The translations under genes were made by a program, and so were the position numbers. Shown here one piece after another: positions 32,882-45,900 of a DNA stretch of 64,000 nucleotides. The DNA lies in NCBI GenBank assembly GCA_945859605.1, contig OX243815.1, positions 33,528,910-33,592,909 of the forward strand. The letters run 5' to 3'. The notes beneath the pieces were generated by a model. That model was not told the DNA's origin. It worked only from the letters and a program-made list of their open reading frames with translations, and did no database searches. The first letter of the stretch is position 1, and the number at the start of each line of letters is the position of its first letter. Source of the stretch: Lumbricus rubellus (Eukaryota; Annelida; Clitellata; Crassiclitellata; Lumbricidae).

Positions 32882-33169
32882 TTATAGATTTATAAAGTGC
32901 TTCTCTAAGCAAAAACCTTTCAGAAGCGCTCCCAGTGCGATCGACCTAGAGAGAAAGGGCAGGATTTGAGGCGAGAGAAGACGATGAAAGACTACCAGAG
33001 AGAAAGGCGGAGCGAACTGATCGTGGAAGTTCATTCCATAGAGAGGGACCTATGCAGGCAAAGCATCTGGATTGAGCCAAATTGTAATAATCTAGCGAGA
33101 CGTTTAGGGTAGAAACGTGAAATGTATGGCAGTGGGTCTTAAAGGACAATTCTTGGTAATCCCGAAGAC
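32882..33169 (-). pseudogene. Older LINE 3' portion, interrupted by a younger LINE
   Basis: The minus strand encodes CFACIGPSLWNELPRSVRSA, the GPSLWN..P signature found near the C-terminus of CR1/L2-type ORF2 proteins. It then gives a 3' end with CACTGGGAGCGCTTCTGAAA...AGCACTTTATAAATC. At 33170 it is cut by the 33191-34742 insertion. A minus-strand frame resuming after 34764 (LLESRVDHLLSALHYGMQL) is probably its continuation. Confidence 0.65.
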
Positions 33170-33190
33170 TGCGTGCCTGTATACAAAACA
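33170..33190. repeat. Target-site duplication, left copy (21 bp)
   Basis: This 21-bp sequence, beginning TGCGTGCCTGTATACAAAAC, is repeated exactly at 34743-34763 and brackets the LINE insertion. Confidence 0.9.
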
Positions 33191-34723
33191 GGAATCCATC
33201 GACATCTTCCTCCCTTTCCTGACTCTCATGTGTAATGCCTCGCTTCGTGATGGCATTCTACCGGCTTCCCAGAAGCGGTCAATCATCACGCCGATCCTGA
33301 AGCAGCCGGGACTTGATCCTCTTCTACCGTCTAGCTATAGGCCTATAGCTAATGTCACATTTTTATCTAAAATTATTGAAAAGCTTGTTGCTTCTCAACT
33401 GTTCAGGTATTTAGACTCTAATATGCTTCTTCCACCTTTCCAATCTGGCTTTCGAAAGGGGCACTCCACTGAGACCCTTCTTCTCCATCTTCTCTCTGAG
33501 GTCTATAGTGCTATAGACCGATCACAGGTCACTCTTTTGGCCCTCTACGATGTGAGTGCTGCCTTCGACACTGTCATCATTCTTATTCACCGTCTTTCCA
33601 CTTCTTTTGGCATCTCTGCTCTGCCCCTTGACTGGTTAACTTCCTATCTAACAGACCGCTCCTCTTCCACTGTCTTTCTCTCCACTCGCTCCCCTTGGAT
33701 CCCCGTTCCAGTCGGCCTTCCGCAAGGTTCTGTTCTAGGGCCCTTGCTCTATATCCTCTTCACTGCGGACATTAACTCTTTGCTCGCTTCTTGCTCACTG
33801 CGAAGCCACTCCTATGCTGATGATGTGCAATCATATGCTCATTGCTTGGCTGAGGACGCTGCCAAAACTGTCCGCCTTATGGTCTGCGGTTCTGACACCC
33901 TTACTTCCTGGCTCTCGTCAAATCGACTGCGACTTAATTCTCTGAAGACGCAATTCATATGGCTGGGAACTCGCCAGCAGCTGGCCAAGATTGACTTGGC
34001 TGCTCTCGCACATGAGTTTCCTCTTGTAACTTTCTCTACCTCGGTCCGTGACCTTGGAGTCATCTTAGACCAAGAACTCTCCTTCTGTAAGCACATATCT
34101 TCCCTGTCACGTGCCTGCTATTACCAAATTCGACAGCTGCGCGTTGTTGCTCGCTCTCTCTCATTCACTGCATCTTCTACTCTTGTCCATGCCTTTGTTT
34201 GCAGCCGCTTAGATTACTGCTCTTCTCTTTATGTCGGCCTCCCACAGGTCCGCCTGAACTCCTTGGTTAGGGTCCTTCGATCTGCAGCACGCTTGGTTGG
34301 TGGCATCTCCCGGTTCGATCACGTTTCTGCCTTCATGAGGGACGACCTCCACTGGCTCCCACTGCAGCAACGCATTGCTTACAGAGTTTCGTGTATTGCT
34401 TGGCGCTGCATCCTGTCTCAAGCTCCATCATATCTATGTGCACTTTTTACTCCTGTCTCCGTTTCTCTGGGCCGCCATTCGCTGCGGTCAGCTGCCCGCG
34501 GTGACTATCTTGTCCTTTTTTTGTCGTACCGCTACTATGCAGCGAAGAGCTTATTCCGTGGTGGGTCCAGCTATCTGGAATGGCCTCCCTACGGCTCTCC
34601 GTTCTCTTCCTCGTGACTCTGCTGGCTCTTTCTACCGTCTTCTAAAGACCTTTCTTTTTGACCAGGCCTGGGTTGGAGCGCCTCTGAGTAGAGATCTTGA
34701 AGAGGCGCTATATAAATTTATGT
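33191..34723 (+). pseudogene. LINE reverse transcriptase, frame broken near its 3' end
   Basis: The frame encodes RT blocks in order: SYRPIANVTFLSKIIEKLV, QSGFRKGHSTETLLLHLL, LLALYDVSAAFDT (motif A), GLPQGSVLGPLLY and SYADDVQSY (YADD at 33813-33824). The normal VDHD after motif A is replaced by VIIL, consistent with a short in-frame deletion. In the T-run at about 34512-34518 the frame shifts. The C-terminal AYSVVGPAIWNGLP and LLKTFLFDQ blocks continue in another frame to a stop near 34723. The endonuclease is absent. Non-functional. Confidence 0.85.
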
Positions 34724-34742
34724 GATTGATTGATTGATTGAT
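33191..34742 (+). mobile_element. 5'-truncated CR1/L2-type LINE with 21-bp duplication and (ATTG)n tail
   Basis: The insertion starts mid-ORF at GGAATCCATCGACATCTTCC. It ends with GGAGCGCCTCTGAGTAGAGA, GAGGCGCTATATAAATTTAT and an ATTG-repeat tail (about 34724-34742). Exact 21-bp duplications at both sides define a target-primed reverse-transcription event into an older antisense LINE. Confidence 0.92.
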
Positions 34743-34763
34743 TGCGTGCCTGTATACAAAACA
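34743..34763. repeat. Target-site duplication, right copy (21 bp)
   Basis: Exact repeat of 33170-33190. Confidence 0.9.
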
Positions 34764-35842
34764 ATATGGTTGCTAACGACTTGGCTAATGCGCTGCAATC
34801 TATCAACTGCATCCCATAATGCAATGCGCTCAGTAAGTGATCAACGCGAGATTCAAGTAAAACGTTCAGGTTAATAAAAAAAATTATAAATGAGGGCAAT
34901 ATGCAGTAAATACGAGTAAATATAAATTTCGAAACTAAAGAAGCCTGCACTTTGTAAACTGATTCTGAAGTTAGAAGTTGATTTGCTTTTCGCACTTTGG
35001 CCATTAATCTGAATGGACCCAAACAAAAGCTGATGACATAAAAGGCTGTTTCCGTCTTCTACTTGTCTATAAATATTTTTATCATGTTTTGACTTCTAAT
35101 TTTACTTGAATAATTCAGCATCAATGCCATGTTTTCATCGCTTATCAAATTTCTACTTCTATTGTACTTCCACTATAAATATTCTAATCGCTCTTACACA
35201 GTGCTTAATGTGTAGAAAAACAAGTGCCTGTATGCCCCGTACCTTTCCCTACTATGCTGGCCAAATAAGTGGCAGGACGACATTCAGATTTGAAAATAAG
35301 TGCATGGACGCCATCCATGTCCATTCCAGGCTTGCTTTAAGCCCTGCTCTTACAACTTCTATTTTTACTTAAAACATTTACATTTCTAAGCTTCGTGACA
35401 GAGTTGTACGGTCTGCTTCATGATAGGAAACAGGAAAATAATTTATGATGCTAAAGTATGCTTTTACTATTTGGTATTAGTTGGTTTGGTCAATAATTCT
35501 TATATTAGACTTCCAAAATCAGCTTTTAATCTGCTTTTTCAGATCTTATTCTGCTTGGAGGGCATAAGCTGTCTAAGGAATAAGGACTGTTTTCATCAAA
35601 GGTATGTTGTCTGATGCACGTCATTCTTGGCTGCTCCTAAATTATTTGTTGTTATTGTTGACTTTTAATTTTTTTATATTATTCATATTGGGTTTACGAC
35701 TCATCTGGTCACCTGGTGCCGTCAGCTCTTGGAGCTCTGGCGACAGTTACGATGTATCCTCTCCAGTATTTCCTCTCTCTTTTTGCCTCTCTTAGCGTCT
35801 CCAAGCTCATACCAGACTTCTCGTGTATTTCATTCATTCATT
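34764..35842. other. Flank with probable older LINE continuation, then intergenic
   Basis: 34764-35022 probably continues the minus-strand older LINE. Beyond that no gene was recognised. A (CATT)n run ends at the hAT insertion site. Confidence 0.4.
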
Positions 35843-37199
35843 CAGTGGCGGCGCCAGGGGGGGGCTAGGGGGGCTAAGCCCCCCCCTAAACGTGGCTCAG
35901 CCCCCCCAAACGAAAAAGCCGAAAATGTCTATAACGCTTTCTTCGTAATAAGGAAACTAGGCAACGACCAACGGCACCGAAATCAACTATGTTATTGTGG
36001 CGAAATTCAAACTTGTCCTGGTGGATCCAGCCCTTCCCCTCCAGCCCGGATTCAGAATAATCCGGACCTCAGCCCCCTTCCTCCCGCTAGTTCGGACTTT
36101 CAGCCCCTTCCATTCTGCAGACCGTTTCGGACCTCAGCCCCTTCATCTCGCCAGTTCGGACTTTCAGCCCCTTCCATTCTCCAGACCTGTCCGGACCTCA
36201 GCCCCCTTTCTCTCGCCAGTTCGAAATTCCAGCCCCCAGCTCGTCCTATATAATCACATACGAAATGGGGTTTCAATTAGCAGCAGCACTCATGGGGAGA
36301 CTTGGGAGAAATGCCACAAGTTTGTAGTCAAGCCCGGCCCTAGGGTGTGCGTAGCCCAATGCAGCAAGCGATTCTCTGAAAAGGGTTCTCAAGCATAACA
36401 TTTGCGAAGTTGATTTCCTGCCAATAAGGCAATGTATAGTGTACAGCACAGGCTTTAATATTCTAGAAAACTCGAATTCTACCGGTAGGCCTAGCCCAGG
36501 GCTGAAATTGGATTGGGAAAGTTGCCGGGTCTGACTGTGGTGGACGAACCGAAGCCTTTGAGCCGAAAGTTTTCTGACGATCTTTTTTGGTCATTCGCCC
36601 ACAATTGTACAAATTTCACCCATTGTTGGTACCTGACGACCTGTTTTTAGTCATTTGCTCATAAAATTTCAAAATCATACAATTTTTACCTATTTATTGT
36701 AGCCTAGGCTATCTGACGACCTGGGTTTTTCAGTTGTTTTCCCAAAAAATTTTAAACTTGCTTTCCGACTGATATCTGGCACCAGCAAGTCATGAAATTC
36801 AATGCCGGGTCGCAGACCCTGACAGACCCGTCTCACTTTCAGTCCAGACGTGTACACTAGTAGTTGTGACTCGCTTTATTTGCAGACTCGCTCTTTCGGA
36901 ATCTTTTCCAACACACCCAATCACTTTCATTTGACAAAATGACCTGAGTAGGCTATTAATTAATGCTGCCAAGCGATTAAAGCTGCCAATATCATCACAG
37001 TAAAAATTAATGTGAGTAGCGCGAGGACCTGAAAGCGCAGGGCCCAGTGCACGGCGGTTGCAGACTCGTTCGCCTTGCCCTAATGCCGGGCCTGTTTGTG
37101 GTTGGGGACAGAGCCTCAGAGATGCTTAACTGTAGTGTAGGTCTACCCAAATATTTCATAAATATTTCAAATATATCATTATAAATTTCTACAGACTGA

Positions 37200-37760
37200 G
37201 TATCCATTGTTTATCCATTTTGAGCAATTTTGTTAAGACGACATCTTAAAATGCTACCCTTGCAGTGAGGAAATTCAAAAATTAAATCGTGGTGGAGACA
37301 TATTTTATTGAACTCTAAACCAGGTCTTTCAGCAATGAAGTTATGAGAAATTTATTGAGATAACAGCTTAAAATGTCACCTTTACAGTGTGGAGATTTAA
37401 AAATTTAAACAATAGGAGGGTCACTTTATGAAGTCACAAACCACGACTATCAGCACTAAGATTATGAGGTATTTGGATAAAATGGGAAGGGGGTATTTAT
37501 TGAACTCCTAAACCATGTCTTTCAGCAATGAAATTATGAGAGATTCTGCTGCGATGACAGTTCAAAATATTACCATAACAGTACTGTTAGGAAATTTGAC
37601 AGATATAAACAATTGGAGGAGACACTTTGAAGTCGTATCAGCACTGAACTGATGAGTATTTTCGCCATAATGACAGTCAAAAATGCTACCATTGCAGCGT
37701 GGAAATTTAAAAAAACATTTCGATAATGGGGAGGAACATATCTCCTCCCTCAAAACTTAT
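37200..37760. repeat. Diverged tandem array, unit about 110-130 bp
   Basis: Four to five diverged copies of AAAATGCTACCATTGCAGTG, GGAGACA..TTATTGAACTC and TTTCAGCAATGAAATTATGA blocks lie inside the 35843 hAT element. Noncoding. Confidence 0.65.
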
Positions 37761-37789
37761 CTCTCTGCTAGTGGCTCAACACTAGCAGA

Positions 37790-38080
37790 GGGATGAGTCT
37801 GCTGTCCTGGCTCGCAAAGCCCTTCGCTCTGCCTCTAGCGGTAAGCTTTTGGTCCCACGTGTTGAAACATCAACTTGTCAGCGTCGTGCTTTCTCAATTG
37901 TAGGTCCTTCTGTCTGGAATAGTCTCCCGGCCGATGCAGATGCGCTTGCTACCTAGGGTTGAATTGTCAGTGTTCGACAAACTCCTTAAAACTTTTTTGT
38001 TTCACCGTGGTTGGACTGGGAGCTCTTCTGAGTGGATTTCTTGAATGGGTGCTATATAAATTCTTGAAATGAATGAATGA
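37790..38080 (+). mobile_element. LINE 3'-end fragment with (GAAT)n tail
   Basis: The plus strand encodes a broken GPSVWNSLPADADAL and KLLKTFLFHRGW segment. It then has GGGAGCTCTTCTGAGTGGAT, GGGTGCTATATAAATTC and (GAAT)n. It is a short ORF2 C-terminus plus 3' UTR inserted in the hAT element. Confidence 0.7.
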
Positions 38081-38977
38081 CTAAGCAATGGTTGCAAATT
38101 ACACAAAAGTATAGGTTAAACCTTCATAGAATAAGTTTTTAAAATTAGGAAAAACCCACTACATATGACATGCTCCTAGGGTTTTCCTATGTATACAGTA
38201 GGCCTACCCACGTGACAGTATACTTATAAACTCGTTAGGCCATAGGCTTAAACTTTTAACTTTTGTGATTATAGTAGCCTAAAGATTAAGCCCATTTTTA
38301 ATTTCTAAGCCCATTTTTTTATAATAGTATTTTGACATTCTTATACTGGTATCGGTAGTCTGCGACTCTGCAAAACGACTTCTTATTGAAGTTTTCATGA
38401 TTTTATCGTTCATATATATAGCTGGCAAAAGAGCATAAAAATGGTTCCAGTTGAGGTCAACAGAGCCAAAAATGCGTTGGCGGCTGGGGCTCCGCCCCAG
38501 ACCCCGCTGGGGGAGCTTACGACGCTCCCCCAGACCCCCTAGTCGGTATGGGCTTCGTGCCTTCGGCACTCGCAACTTGGTGCCTTCGGCGCTTCGTAAA
38601 AAAATTCAGTTGGGCTTAGGGCTTCAGCCCCCCCAAACCTGAAATCCTGGCGCCGCCACTGCATTCATTTCTTCCTTGACTAGATATGCCATATCTCTAA
38701 TATCAAGGTAGATAATGCCTTCTACTAGGATACCCTATGAAAATGCCTTAAATGTGGCATATTTTTGCATATTTACAGTGAGTGAAATAGGAAATAGTGT
38801 GTATAATTTAAAAGATGATATAATTATGTGAGTTAGAAAATTCTTCTTCAGCCATCGAAAATAGTCTACGTATGTTCTTTATTACCTGGTTTTCTAGATA
38901 TATTTCCTGGATATATTTGAAGAGCATCGTTAGTTCGTTTTCTACCATCTTTTGTTGTCTGGCCACACATCCGTATC

Positions 38978-39419
38978 CATAGTTCGATGCGTACGCGTAC
39001 CTTATATAAGGTACGCGTATAATACGTGCGTACCTTTCAAAGAATAAAATACGCGTACCATACGCGTATTTTATTTCGGAGTATTATTATATGTCAGTGT
39101 TTTGACGCTTCACCGATATTAAATTACTCACTTATTGGCACATGCAAACAAAGTGACGTCACCAGCGTATTTACGTTATCATGAACGGCCTGAGGTGATT
39201 TTTGTGATTATGTAACATTTTAAGGCTTTAATACTTGTAAATGAGTATGTTACACCATGACATGGTATGAATAATCAATAATCCATGACTTAGGCCTATA
39301 GCATGTGCCACTGTTAAGTGTTGTACCGTACCTTTAACGTACCCTTCAATAAGGTACGTTAAAATACGTACGTACCTTTCAAAGAATATAATACGTACCA
39401 TACGTACCCTCGAACTATG
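38978..39419. mobile_element. hAT-type MITE rich in CGTACGCGTACC motifs, TIR CATAGTTCGA
   Basis: CATAGTTCGATGCGTACG at the left and CGTACCCTCGAACTATG at the right are flanked by a perfect 8-bp duplication TCCGTATC (38970-38977, 39420-39427). GTACGCGTAC, AAGGTACG and ACGTACC modules repeat in both subterminal regions. Both sides also contain GTACCTTTCAAAGAATA. 442 bp, non-coding. Confidence 0.85.
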
Positions 39420-39427
39420 TCCGTATC

Positions 39428-39934
39428 TACGAGTTTTTGCTTAGCTGATGCACGTATGGCATGATAATTAGTGCTTTAATAACTCACTTAGGTTGTGAAC
39501 AAGCTGAACATGTACAAATATCTAGGCATTTATATAGCGCCAATTTGCTCTATTGCTACAGTAACTTAATAAAGCCTGAAATTATTGAATGTATTATAAA
39601 CTAATCTCTCTAAGTGTTTTGATGTAATCATAAAAGTTAGATGGTCATGTTGTCTTAAATTTGCACAGTGTACCACTATGCCTATTTGTAAGCAGTTGTA
39701 CAAGAACTTATAATTTTGCTGCCTACATTACAAGTAGACACGTTTTGGATGAAGGTGATATTAAATGATGATTGTGGCTGCCTTCTGTTGGTGCTAACTT
39801 CACATGTGGTGCTTTTATGATCTTTCTTTAAGCTGGAAGGCTTCTCTATTGCTGCCTATTGAACATTGCTTAGAGTTTTATGGTTTTGCTGTATGTGTTT
39901 CATCTGTTTCTGTTGTACATTAGGTTGCGTCATC
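39428..39934. promoter_or_regulatory. Upstream flank of the giantin start codon
   Basis: This interval between the last transposon and the first coding exon probably contains 5' UTR or promoter. No canonical core element can be asserted. A GCATTTATATAGCGCCAAT piece at 39527-39545 resembles a LINE tail. Confidence 0.3.
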
Positions 39935-39979
39935 ATGTGGGAAAGGTTTTCTACTTTGGCTTCTGTTGTCACAGGTCAA
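39935..39979 (+). CDS. Giantin coding exon 1
   Basis: It begins ATG TGG GAA and encodes MWERFSTLASVVTGQ, then the strong donor CAA|GTGAGT. The phase-0 join to exon 2 gives the GQ-DDES junction, comparable with the DDD that follows human giantin's first helix. The start rests on this resemblance. Confidence 0.7.
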
Positions 39980-42900
39980 GTGAGTATAATATCTGTCTGT
40001 GTATGTCACTGATTTAACTGACTTAAATGCAGAGATATTTAAGATAGAACTTTACACAAGTTTTAAATGTTTCTTTTTAATCGTCACCATGATGTAACTG
40101 AAAGCAATGCATGCCTGATCAATGTTTTCTTTATAATCAGAGCTGACGTGATGTGGCATTTTGCTAAATTAGAAAGTGAAGGGACAAGCGCATGTGACAT
40201 GACCTGAACAATAATGTCTAAGAAACAGAACCAAGTCATACAGAGATGAAAGAAACTCATCAAGTTTAAGTTCACCAGAGTATGATGCGCATACTGCTGT
40301 AATTGAACTCATTGAAGTGATTAGCAATACAACAGTGATTGGAGAAGTAACGATTGTAAATAGTAAATACTTGATTGATTCATGATCTTCTTAATTTGTA
40401 ATACAGGATGATGAGTCCACGTCTTCTTCTTCTTCTTCTGTCCCTGCTGCTGCAGCAGCCGGTGGTCAAGTGAAGAAGATGGATGATCCAAATGATCTTC
40501 AGATTGAGATGATGGAACAGGAGCGACTGATCATTCAACTCAAGGAGATGATTCGAGAAAGGGACAAGACTCTTACGGACAAAGACAGTGAACTGAAGGT
40601 GACGATTTGATTTATTCCGGTAATTTATATGGTGCCATTAAAATGATCAGAGACATTCTTTGTGCTCGGCTAAATTATGTCAGATTTCATTCAGAATGGA
40701 AACAAATCATGCACGGAGAACTAGAAGAGTCAGCGGTGGTGGGCATGCAAACGCGCATACGCTTGGTATTCAACCTAAAATGTCCTTTTTCAAGTACAGA
40801 TGCAACATTTTTCCCTTGCCTCAGGTGTTCTCTGAACTTAGATTTTTGTTTCTCATAGTCCGATTTCCTGATGTTCTTTCCTCTGAATGGATTGTCTTGT
40901 CTACCGCTTGTTAACTTATTCCAACCAGCAACACTTTTGTAGCTGTTATACTTGTAATCCAGCATTTATCCGACTGACTCATTTCCATATAAGATGAAAT
41001 TTATGAGACTTAGATTAGATTTGTTGAGATGTGTTTTCAGAAACTCTCAGCTGATTATACAAAGCAGAGACTTCAATCAAAGTCGAAAATAGCGAGCCTT
41101 ACATCTCGTCTTGATCAGTCACAGAAATCAATGTCTGAGTCAATGGAATCAGTAAGTGTCTACAGTGAGAAACATTCGTTCATTCGTTCGTTCATTCATT
41201 CATCCATTCGTTCGTTTGTTCATTCGTTCGTTCATTCATTCGTTCATTCATTCATTCGTTCGTTCATTCATTCGTTCGTTCGTTTGTTCATTCATTCGTT
41301 CATTCATTCATCCATTCGTTCGTTCATTCATCCATTCGTTCATTCATTCATTCATTTGTTCATTCATTCATTCATTCATTCATTCATTCAGAGTATTTAC
41401 ATTTACATCACCATGATATCCACTCAGTCAGCTTTACCTTGATGAAAGAGATGAAGCTACAAGTGTTTGTAGAAAGCGTGTGCATATTTCCTAGGTAATA
41501 TAAGACACATAGGTCTAATCTATGGAGAAATTGGAGAGGTCGTTTCGTGTGGTAAATTCAACCACTGTGAAACAGTGAGTTGTGGGCATAATTCACACAA
41601 GAAATGGAATGAAGCTTTCTATGGACAACCAAACTTGAAATTGGGCAGAACAGTTCATGTGGATAGCCCTGAGCATTGCATGGTTGGCATTGCCAAGCGT
41701 AAAGTAAAAATCCTAAACTGTATTTGCTGGGTTACAGGTGACGAATAAAGTATGTCATGCACAGGATGCAAGTTATGCTGTAAGTTTACATGTCACAATA
41801 AGTCTAGCGGTTGCACGTGAGACAACTGTCGACACTTGTCTGCTTTTTTCAACCACTTCAAAGTCTGTCCCACAATAAATCTGAAAAGCTATCAACAAAT
41901 TGACTGCAAAAATGTCAGAAACTTGCTGGAAGCAGCACTGGTGCTATTTTAAGTATGCTTGCTCTCACATGACTTTTGGCTTATGCTGAGATATTTGCAT
42001 ATAATTATATGTTGAGAGCTGTTGCTGAGTTTATTGATGACTGATCTGACTTTTTAACTGAAATTGTAGGCATCTGTCTGTTCTGATGAGAGTACGACAA
42101 GCACGTTGGCTTCCGAGGCATCTTCAGCTGTAGCTGATCAGACGTCACGTGCTCGCCTGCTTGTGCTGAAGAAGAGACTGAAAGAGAAGGACCAACGACT
42201 GGCAGAGAGAGATGGCGTCATTCGCCAGAAACAGCAGGAACTGGAAGCCAAGGAGCGAATCATTGCGGAGAGAGAGAGTGCAACGAAGGATGTTGCAGAT
42301 CGGCTGACGGAGCAGACGAACTTAGTGGAACATCTGCGTTCACTCATCCGAGAGACAACTGATGGCGCTGAACAACTGACAACAAAGAAACAGCTGGAGG
42401 TCTGAGAATAGTCACATCAGTTGGAAGCAGGTTGCTTGTACAAACAGTCACTTTCTATCATCATTGTTCATGATGACTGTCATTTCTGTCTACTTCCTAG
42501 TAGTTGAATTCAATGATTCCCAGCAGCTGTCATCTTTGTTTATACTGGGAAAAGTGTATTTTAGAACAGCAATACAGAAAGCCGATAATTGATTTAAAAT
42601 TGGATTTCTGCAACTGAGAATTGGTTTGCCAAAAAGACCAATATTAACAACCCTAGTTCAAAGTTTCTTATTCAAAATAAACTTCAAATCTCACAAAATT
42701 TATATAATTTATTCTTCTGGTAGGCAGGCAAGTGATGTGGTTAAGGCCATGTTAGTTTACTTGCTTTGGTTCTCTTGGTTTGACAGTTAAACTATGAAGA
42801 TATTTTTGTAATAAATCATGTATAAGTAGCCAACAAGTTGGAAATTTGTTGCTATTTAATTTTGTTGAAACGTTGTAATTAATTGTGTATTTGGAACAGA

Positions 42901-45900
42901 TGCGGCTGGAGGAGATGATTTCGCAGATGGTCTACAAAGATAATATGATCATGGATCTAAGCAATCAGATTACGGAGAAAGACAAGTCGATCATTGATCT
43001 AAGGGAACATATCGGTGAAAAAGACGAAGTTATTCGTGGACGGGATCAGGCAATCCAAGTTCTGAAATCGATGGGAGGTCATGAGATTGGGAGAAGAGAG
43101 GAAGGTGAGCTAAAGGAAGTTGATGAGAGACTCATCTCTGCTCAGAAGGAGATAGAACAGCTGAAAGATGAATTGAAGAGAAGGGAGGTTGTTGTGGCTC
43201 AAGCAGAAACGATGGATGAAGTTATGAAAATGATGGAGCAAAAGTTACTAGATGCCAACGATCTGATTTCTACAAAAACCAAACAATATGCACGACTTGA
43301 AGTGGAAGTTGAGGAAAAGGACAAGACTATGCTGGAGACGAGGAAGACTTTGACCCAGACAGTTCAGGAATTGGAGTCAGTGAAGAGAAGCTTTTTCGAG
43401 GAGGAAGAAAAATGGAAAATTGAAAGGCTTCGTTTAGTTGATAGAGAAAAGGATGATGAAGAGAAGAAACAGAAAGAAGAAAATGATGCTCAGGTTTTGT
43501 ATGAGTTGAAAGCTTCGTATAATTCGCTGTTGGCTGAGTTTCAAGTGCTGCAGGAAACTCATTCAGCTGTTGTTAAAGAACTTGAAGTAGTTAAGAGGGA
43601 GCAAGAGATGGATTCTGTGAATACTCAGGATACGCTCTGTCTTCGTGACAAACAAATTGAGGAACTGAGAGAAAAACTGGAACAAGCTGCAGCTACACCA
43701 GACACAAAATTTGCAAAGTTCAAGGCACTGGCTGGCTCAAAGATCAAGGCACTGGAGAAGCAATTGGAAGAGCTAAAGCAGGTAAGGGAATAGTTTAGGG
43801 TAAATTCTGTTAGTTGTTGGCCACATCATTACTGCCTAAGAAATGGACTTTAAAATTAGTCCGTTTCTCGATATTAAAGTTCTGCCTTCAACCAGTAAAT
43901 TGTAAATTTGTTCATTGGGCACTTTGGTCATTGGGAGGGTTTTATTTGATCAATGGTTGTTGGACCATTACCATCGGTAGCTTCTCTGGGTGAATTAAAT
44001 TTCATTGCAGTGTCACTTTGAACTTTTATGTTTTTGTTATTGTGCTTTGTTCTGTATGTTGTTGTGAATTAAATTAACTGTTAATTAAAACAACAGAATA
44101 ATAGGCTACAGTTTTATCATTGTTTTTTTGTGTACACAGATTATAGTTGTGTGGATATTAGACCTGGAAGTCTGCAATGTGTGTTGATTTGTAATTGTAG
44201 TTTGCAACCAAAATGCTATTTGTGGCATTTATTTATTAGTGGGATGTATTTCTTTACAGCATTGACAGAATTTAGAAAGACATGTTTGCCATACCATGGT
44301 TATACATATGTGTGTGTGCGCATGTGCGTGCATGCGTGTACGTACATGTATGTGCAAATCAGGACGGCATATGTTGGCACTTTTTGAGTACATCACAAAA
44401 GTGATCACATCTTGCTCATTTATGTATATAAATAGAATATAAAGACAACTGAATGACACAGGGCTGTTCAAAATTCATTCTGAACAACGTTCATGTTTAC
44501 ACTTTAACCTCATCTTCTGTGTTTTATGAGATATAGCATTTACCCCATTAATGGACGGAATGGACCAAAATCCGCAAAGTATCTGGCTTGAACGGTTCAG
44601 AGGCATACGTGTAAATGGTTAACTCTATCATTACCATCATCATCATCAGTCTGCAAATTATGTCTGTATATAAGACTGAATATTTCATTGCAGTGATTTG
44701 AAGTAAATTAATTAATTATTGCTATGTTCTGTTGAAGACTGCTGGGCTAGCAGATGAGTTGGCATCTCTTCGAAATCATGTTGCTGAACTGGAGGAAGAG
44801 AAAGGAAATCTCCAGCTCCAGCTTCTCGAAATGGAAGAAACAAATTTGAAACAAAGTTCACAATCCTTACCAGCAGGTAAATAAACCCTCTGCATTTACA
44901 CGGCCGTACTAAATTTGTAAAAAATACTTCCTTGACTTAAGCATATTTATGGCAAAGCACAGCAAGTCTTATTGTCTGACAATTGAGCATGTATTGGAAA
45001 ACCAGTTCTAAAAATGCAAATTTTTAGCCTTTCTATATCTGTGTTGGTAATTTATATTAAACATTCATTGAATTATATATGAGAATACGTTCTTGTAGTG
45101 CTCGAGTCATTAATTGGGTTTTGACTCATTTCAATTGGACTTGCCGGCAAAAACTTTATAGCAAAACTGTTCTGTTATGACTTACGATTTGTTATTGCAT
45201 TTCGATGCAGTACATATAAGATGATTTGTAACTGATTAACAGGTTGTGCTTCATCCTACCTGAAAGAACTATATACAATTTATTATTATACATGTATTTC
45301 AGTGTCATCATTACATGGTCACAGATCTCTGCTCTGAAGCAGACAAGATGATCCTCTTCCTCTGCCACAATGCAATATGACATCTATGCTGTGTTTTAGA
45401 CTTCATTCTGAAATAGACTTCATTCAATTTTCAACATGTGCTTCTACTTTCTATGCTTTTATTTCATGAGCTGTTGAAGACCATTTATATTTATTTAGCT
45501 TCTATATAAATGAATACCTACAATTACTACAATTATATAGATCCAGTTCAAACCAGAACTGGCAAAGCAGAATGCATAACATGGCCACTGATATGCATTC
45601 AAGTTTGATTTTCTCTATAGATACACAGTTACACAATACACAGTGTTACACACCCTTGGTTTTCTACCTTTCTCTGAGTAAGTTATGATAGTATTTTGAC
45701 TACTTAGAAATATCTTCATTTTCGTATATTTGCTGTTTATTTGAAGCAGCATCTGATAGTGAAGTTTTGCGACTGAATAAAGAACTTGATGACTTACAAG
45801 TGAGTTACAGTACTCTTGAGGAAGCAAACAGGTTTCTGGAATTAACGATCACAGAGTTAAAGACTTCCATAAGAGAGGTATATTATGCTCATATTTCATG

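Larger units (their letters stand above)
35843..38661. mobile_element. Large nonautonomous hAT element, TIR CAGTGGCGGCGCCAGG
   Basis: CAGTGGCGGCGCCAGG and CCTGGCGCCGCCACTG bound 2819 bp, flanked by CATTCATT (35835-35842, 38662-38669); note the left flank is itself a CATT repeat. CCCCCC-rich segments occur at both ends (GGGGGGCTAAGCCCCCCCC at left, CTTCAGCCCCCCCAAACC at right). Repeated TTCGGACTTTCAGCCCCTTC units lie at 36040-36240. No transposase was found. Inside are a diverged tandem array (37200-37760) and a LINE 3' end (about 37790-38080). The same TIR family is at 57945. Confidence 0.85.

Noticed and set aside
36490..36850. An additional hAT nested in the 35843 element (CAGGGCTGAAATTGG ends)
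   Set aside because: The ends match only about two-thirds and there is no 8-bp duplication, so I do not call it.
41029..41442. Ser-Phe-Ile-His repeat frames
   Set aside because: They are translation of the intronic TTCATTCG microsatellite. Only 41041-41151 is coding, as giantin exon 3.
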